DNA of 64,000 bases. Origin: Agrypnia vestita (lineage: Eukaryota; Arthropoda; Insecta; Trichoptera; Phryganeidae). Both the position numbers and the translations under genes were made by a program. The stretch's first letter is position 1. Every line of letters starts with the position of its first letter. The notes under the pieces are model-generated. The model was not told where the DNA came from and did not search any database. It saw only the letters and a list, made by a program, of their open reading frames with translations. The stretch spans positions 372,001 to 436,000 of the forward strand of contig JADDOH010001521.1 of NCBI GenBank assembly GCA_016648135.1, written 5' to 3'. This document shows, piece after piece, positions 59,394 through 64,000 of this stretch.

Positions 59394-60991
59394 TTATTTG
59401 AAGAATGAATTGATCCATTTGAGGTAGTACTGCGGTCTGACAAAACCTGTGGCATGCGCAGGTAAACAATAATTGTTGACAAAACTGAACACGCCTACGA
59501 GAATTGGTTCATCTTTTTCGTAACAAGTCAAAGGACCACCGCTGTCACCCTGCAAACAGATGAAATAACTTTTAACATAATTTTTTTTTAATTTTACGCA
59601 TTATAATGTCTTGACAATTTCATTTAAAATCCATTATTCATGACGATCCCTTTTCTTGACAAAAATGTGAACCCCTAGCATACATAATTTCAATTCCCTA
59701 TTTATGAAAAATCTCTTGAAATAACCTAAAATCGAAATGAAATTGAATAAGGATTAGGTACTAATTTATAATGTATTGAATTTGAGATTTTATAGGAAAC
59801 ATAGCCCATTAGTTTATAGAAAACATAATTATTTGTAAAACATTAATAACCTCGTAGGACAATACTCCTGCCTTGATTATGAGTCGAAAATGTTTCAGCT
59901 ATCATGACCTAATATCAATAGTTCTGGAGATATGCGACATCAAAGTTTGCATTTTTTTTCAATATTACTGTCTTATTTTTTGTAAAACGTTGGAATAACT
60001 TCTCAAATGGAAAGGGGTCTACCTATGTTTAAAAAATAAGACGACTCGGCTAAATTTTGTGTCGCCGGTGCTGATAATTATTTTAAAAAAATAAAAATGT
60101 TTGCGTAAAAATCTAAATATAATAATTTCCGCCTGTCAATGTTTCTGACTTACTATGTTTTATCATTGTAATCTACTGTTCTTTTCTTTGTATTTTTATA
60201 TTCACGCTATTGCATGGTTCAATGTCTTCTACTAATGACCTGTATTTATACATGTATCTTTACTATACTTATTTTATTGTTCTTACTTATCTATATTTAT
60301 TGCCTTTGTTATATTATTGTGTACATTTTTCTAAATAAATACTCTCGGACAGTGAAGGGTTTGGGCCGCCGACTCTCCAGGTCGCAGGAGTGCGTGTTGC
60401 CATGCCTGAGGATTGGCGAGGAGGCTGCGTTTAGCATTAAAATAATGCCAACTGGGCGGCGAACGTGCTGGGCCGATATGAACGTTCTGCGCATAACACG
60501 GCCCAGGGTGTGATGCCCCCTTCACTGTTCGTCTGTCCGTCCGTAACTTCAGCAATGAGACGCTTGTAATCTACTCAGCTCCACTCCCCGTTTCGCGTGA
60601 GTAGAATGCGTAAGCGACAGTGAATTGGCGCGCTCAGTCAACTTCAGGATATCATGGATTGTAAAATTTATATCCGATCGGAATAAAAAAGTTTAAACGT
60701 TAGCTCAATGCGTCTGAGCGAATGATTCGAGTAGGTACATAGTACAAAATCGAAGCAGCCGAGGCTAAACGCTCCGCTAGTACTAAATTGTTAAACCAAA
60801 ATCTTGGTACTCACGTGGCAAGCAGTTTGAGAAGCGTTCTCGTAACCTTCCGCACAAATCGAAGAGTTTATGACCCAATTATGCCACAGTACAGCGCATT
60901 TGGAATTCGAAATGACTTTCATTGGAGCAAACCTCAACAATATGGGTTTTTTTTCACCTGAAAGTAAAAATATTTTAATTATATATATATC

Positions 60992-61025
<34 letters not shown>

Positions 61026-63005
61026 ATATGTATTTATATATAACAGAATTCTATATCAGATATTTAAGTTTAATTTGTTAGTATACTCGTACAATTGTAT
61101 CCTGACGAAAGGGCCATGGGCTCTGAAACATTGTTGATATTTTTTTATAAAAAACAAATTTATTTTATATTAATTATTGTATTATATTTTCAATAAAAAT
61201 AATAATAATGTTTTCCTATTATTGAATAATATATTAAATGTATTTAAGTAATCTGGAAATTCACAGCCCCTTATTATGTTGGTAGATTATTAGTGTCAAG
61301 AAAATAAAAAACAGTGTGGATACGTGTCAGCATGGAAGGAGTAAAGAACATTCCATTTTTTTAAATTGTATTTGCGTCATCCATCGTTCTTCTCTATAAA
61401 TATAATAAAAGGCTCCCTTACTCTCCGTTCTTCCCCAACCACTCGCGATGCACCGTTCCCCAGTATAGTCCGGAGCATCTACTTTAGGAAGTCGAATCGG
61501 CCGAATCGTAGCTGAAAATTCAATAAAATACTACGTCAATAATAACAAAATAATACAATAAAAAAACGCCTCACAGTAGTCGCTATAATGTGTAAGTAAG
61601 AGTTTTTAATAAAATCTAATTTTTTCACTACTAGTTTCGAGAGAATCAGAAACCTCATCGACACTTGAAGTATCACAGTGATTACTTTTTAAATAAATTA
61701 TTTAAAAATGATTGTGTTCAAATTTAAATAATAAAGTTCAAATATAAAAAAAGTAACCCATAAAAACCAAATTTTTACAATACTCCATTTCTCATTTTCA
61801 GGTTTCGTGTCTACCATAATAATCTCCATACAATTTGTATGAAAAAACCATTAAAAATTTGAAAAATCCAAAATTATACTATATTTTTTTTTAACGCAAA
61901 TTTGATAGATCTTCTTGATCGTCGCAGTCTGCTTGCAAAGTTTCAGCAAGTCAAGCAAGCAGACGCCACGAGTTAAAAGAAAGGAAGTAATAATACTTAC
62001 AAGTTTTAAAAAATATATTATTGATTTACCTGATAATTCCACAGGTTTAATTAGGTCAATCATGAAAAGATCATTGTTGAGGTTGTCTGGGTTGTAATCC
62101 GGATGTACGTAGAATTTTGTCGTATTCCGTCTCGTTTCCGGTGATGTTCTGTTTACTTCTCCGAGAAGAACGTCAATCCATATCACGCTTATAAAAAATG
62201 TGTAACAGAAACGAATCCATTCATTGTGATAAAATAATTACACCAGAAAAGAAAAATCGCTTTTCAAATACAACTTACAGTTTTATTTTATTCTAAAACA
62301 AAATATATTCATACACAGGGTTTTCGGCAAGAGCTTTTAAATTTTCGCCATCCCTGGCGGTTTTTTATGTTTTTTTAAATTTATTTTTTTATGTTGACAA
62401 CTTACATAATATCGTCGCTCTAATCCTTTATGACGTTTTAGTACATCTGAGATAAACGAATGAAACTGTTTTAAAAAATAATTGCACAGACTAGATTTAT
62501 AAAAAAATATTTTAAATAATTAGTAGGCAGACTTTCCAGATGAACGGCAATGTTTTTTAGTACCTATATCTCCATTATTTACATGAAAAATTGACAAATT
62601 GATTCGTTCATCTTAGAATGTACCAAACGGCACATTGGCTTTATTATATATACAGTGACGATATATAAGTAAACAGTATGCCATAACAAAATAGAGTACT
62701 TCACAGCTATTGTCAAATACTTACTCTATCGCACAGTGAGCAGCCGAAATTACCCACTGCGGGTGAACAAGGGATCCACCACACCAATAAAATAAGTTAT
62801 TGTTTTTCTTAATATGCAGGTACACTTGGTGAGGAAACTGTCCTTTCTTGGCTAGCTGGCCTCCGATGATGCGACCTGTAGCGAAACAAATTAATTAATT
62901 ATTTGTATTTGAACGTATTCAATTTACGAAATCTGTATTTGAAAGATGACAGTTGAATACTTCACCTGTCAATAAGACATTCTGTTCATTCAAAGTCTCT
63001 TGGAA
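59394..63005 (-). CDS. Chymotrypsin-like (S1) serine protease, six exons, 5' exon missing
   Basis: Secreted-type S1 endopeptidase that hydrolyses peptide bonds. Exons on minus: 63005-62966, 62875-62725, 62187-62030, 61511-61422, 60957-60815 and 59549-59394. All have AG/GT borders and matching phases, giving 245 codons plus TAA. The propeptide FQETLNEQNVLLTGR is followed by the activation site and IIGG, then CGGSLVHPQWVISAAHC with the catalytic His. The Asp is in NNDLFMIDL, then ERCIASGWG, and the Ser in ACHGDSGGPL. The 230-residue mature part is normal length. Eight cysteines fit four disulfides. The residue six before Ser is Thr, not the Asp of trypsins, so specificity is chymotrypsin- or collagenase-like by inference. 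The signal-peptide exon, ending in phase 0, was not found above 63005. AATAAA (59398-59393) overlaps the stop. Introns carry several repeats. Confidence 0.92.
59828..60000 (+). repeat. Half copy of the 29450-29973 MITE, in a protease intron
   Basis: Matches its left arm: TTATTTGTAAAACATTAATA, CCTGCCTTGATTATGAGTCG and GACATCAAAGTTTGC, to TTTTTGTAAAACGTTGGA. The right arm is missing. Confidence 0.8.
60350..60525. repeat. GC-rich segment with short inverted ends, in a protease intron
   Basis: Left ACAGTGAAGGGTTTGGGCC and right GGCCCAGGGTGTGATGCCCC with CCTTCACTGT share an ACAGTGAAGGG inverted terminus. The interior is GC-rich with overlapping frames and no known domain. It may be a small MITE. 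The flanks show no clear duplication. Confidence 0.4.
60981..61036. repeat. TA microsatellite in a protease intron
   Basis: Nearly uninterrupted TA dinucleotides over about 55 bp, 25 bp from the acceptor of the 60957-60815 exon. Confidence 0.9.
61098..61215 (+). repeat. Repeat with CTGACGA-hairpin-GAAAC module, in a protease intron
   Basis: CTGACGA at 61102-61108, a GGGCCATGGGCTC stem and GAAAC at 61125-61129. It matches 44045-44185 inverted and ends in (AAT)n. Confidence 0.55.
61746..61990 (-). repeat. Repeat R1, minus strand, in a protease intron
   Basis: Contains TAACCCATAAAAACCAAATT, TTGATAGATCTTCTTGATCG and ACGCCACGAGTTAAAAGAAA. An internal part before the outer end is shortened compared with 2480-2800. 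Confidence 0.75.
62400..62680. repeat. Repeat M3, inverted-repeat form, in a protease intron
   Basis: The left arm has TTTAGTACATCTGAGATAAA. The right arm has GATTCGTTCATCTTAGAATG with TACCAAACGGCAC. The centre has GCAGACTTTCCAGATGAACG. It is related to 44340-44545. Confidence 0.65.
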
Positions 63006-63184
63006 CTTAAATAAAAATAATATTTAACTCATATTTAACTGTAATTTCTTATCCTTGGATATTATTATAGAGAAGTCGCAGTAAAATCCGCCGACGTAAC
63101 TAGTACATATTGCACACTGGCGACCTCTATTGTAGAAGAAGAGAACACTCCACAACAAAGTGCATACAATTTACGCCCTAGAAA

Positions 63185-63310
63185 GCAGCACCTTTAATCA
63201 GTCCGACCTCCACATCCGCGGGTAAAGGTCGTCCTCCTGATGACGTTGGATAAGTATCCAACGAAACGTTGAGATTCGCTTCTCGGTAATACATACGGTG
63301 CGTATAAAAT
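63185..63310 (+). repeat. Dispersed repeat with CTGATGA-hairpin-GAAAC module
   Basis: CTGATGA at 63237-63243, stem CGTTGGATA / TATCCAACG and GAAACGTTGAGAT from 63263. It matches 6232-6400 inverted, including the CGTATAA downstream. Confidence 0.6.
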
Positions 63311-63374
63311 ATCCGAAATTACAGTTAAATATATCTACCGACCGTAATAACAACCTTTAATATTTAACTCACAT

Positions 63375-63520
63375 AGATGTAATAGTGTGATTTAAAGAAT
63401 ATCGTTAAGTTCAATTCGTGTTAAGTGACGTTTTTCATTTAATAATTAGTTATTCATAAATCGCTAATTAATTTCCCGTGTTTTCATCGTCGACTTTAGC
63501 CACGTCTCGTGTCGATATTT
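63375..63520 (+). repeat. LTR-like 3' end
   Basis: AATAGTGTGATTTAAAGAAT, AAATCGCTAATTAATTTCCC and TTTAGCCACGTCTCGTGTCG parallel the last 170 bp of 54529-55401. The 5' part is absent. Confidence 0.5.
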
Positions 63521-64000
63521 TAATATTTTAAAAATCATATTTTCATTGCATCCCTTTTGAGGTAAAACTCACTAAGTGATATAGGAGTAGTTTTGAGATA
63601 ATAGGGTTTAAACATACAAAATACTATGTTATTCAAATTATTGAGATTGCTGAAATTATGAGTTTTACCACTATATAACTATGACTAGACACGGTATATT
63701 CACTTACTGAATTTTATCTGGAATAGAGATGGAAAAAATATGAATGTTTGTATTCGTAACTCATTTCGGCCAATATTGTAGTTAGTGAGTTTTACGTTAG
63801 TTTTTTAGGGACGATTTGGTGTTCATTTTAGATCTTTTGAAATTAATTTTGTGTTTTTTGGATTATGAAACGCTTTTTTTGCTTTGATAATTAAAAAAAT
63901 AATAATTTGAATTTGGGGTGCGTCTTATGGTCCGATGCGTCTTACCGTCTGCAAAATATGAACTGACGAGAAAATTTAATTAAGCACAGATGCATTACAT
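63521..64000. other. AT-rich spacer upstream of the protease, nothing recognised
   Basis: The missing first exon of the protease could lie here or beyond the window. I found no ATG with a hydrophobic run and a phase-0 donor. Confidence 0.35.

Noticed and set aside
60214..60513. Open frame with a hydrophobic start in the protease intron
   Set aside because: The first part is T-rich low-complexity sequence and the second part crosses the GC-rich inverted-end segment. No domain.

Overview
This window reads as nuclear DNA of an insect. It is AT-rich and intron-bearing, and it is crowded with old mobile elements. Repeat types seen often in Lepidoptera occur here: tRNA-derived SINEs, a short repeat carrying (GTCY)n runs, palindromic MITEs and cecropia/Hsmar1-type mariners. 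The order of insect is an inference, and no species marker is present.

Only one host gene can be reconstructed with confidence. It is a trypsin-fold (S1) serine protease on the minus strand between 59394 and 63005. Six exons with consistent splice phases give 245 codons from the propeptide to the stop, including the full His-Asp-Ser triad. The first exon, with the signal peptide, was not found. Its introns hold several of the repeats listed here.

The rest is transposon landscape. From 0 to 13 kb there are a SINE 3' half, two long inverted repeats and remnants of non-LTR retrotransposon ORFs at 3.9, 5.9, 8.3 and 9 kb. Two copies of one mariner lie at 13171-14455 and, inverted, at 41873-43156. 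All four of their 29-bp ends are identical, but the transposases are inactivated by different mutations. From 15 to 25 kb come two adjacent copies of a tRNA-derived SINE, RTE-like 3' ends with GTAA tails, and palindromic MITEs. From 25 to 36 kb come LTR-like blocks, a 524-bp palindromic MITE, a hAT remnant with an 8-bp target duplication, and a repeat with a dense run of heat-shock-element pentamers. From 36 to 54 kb come further MITEs, SINEs and LINE tails, including nested insertions. From 54 to 59 kb come a probable solo LTR, two tandem repeats and the repeat that abuts the 3' end of the protease gene.

Stretches described as holding nothing are those where I see no conserved coding, RNA or repeat signal by eye. 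Short exons could still hide there.
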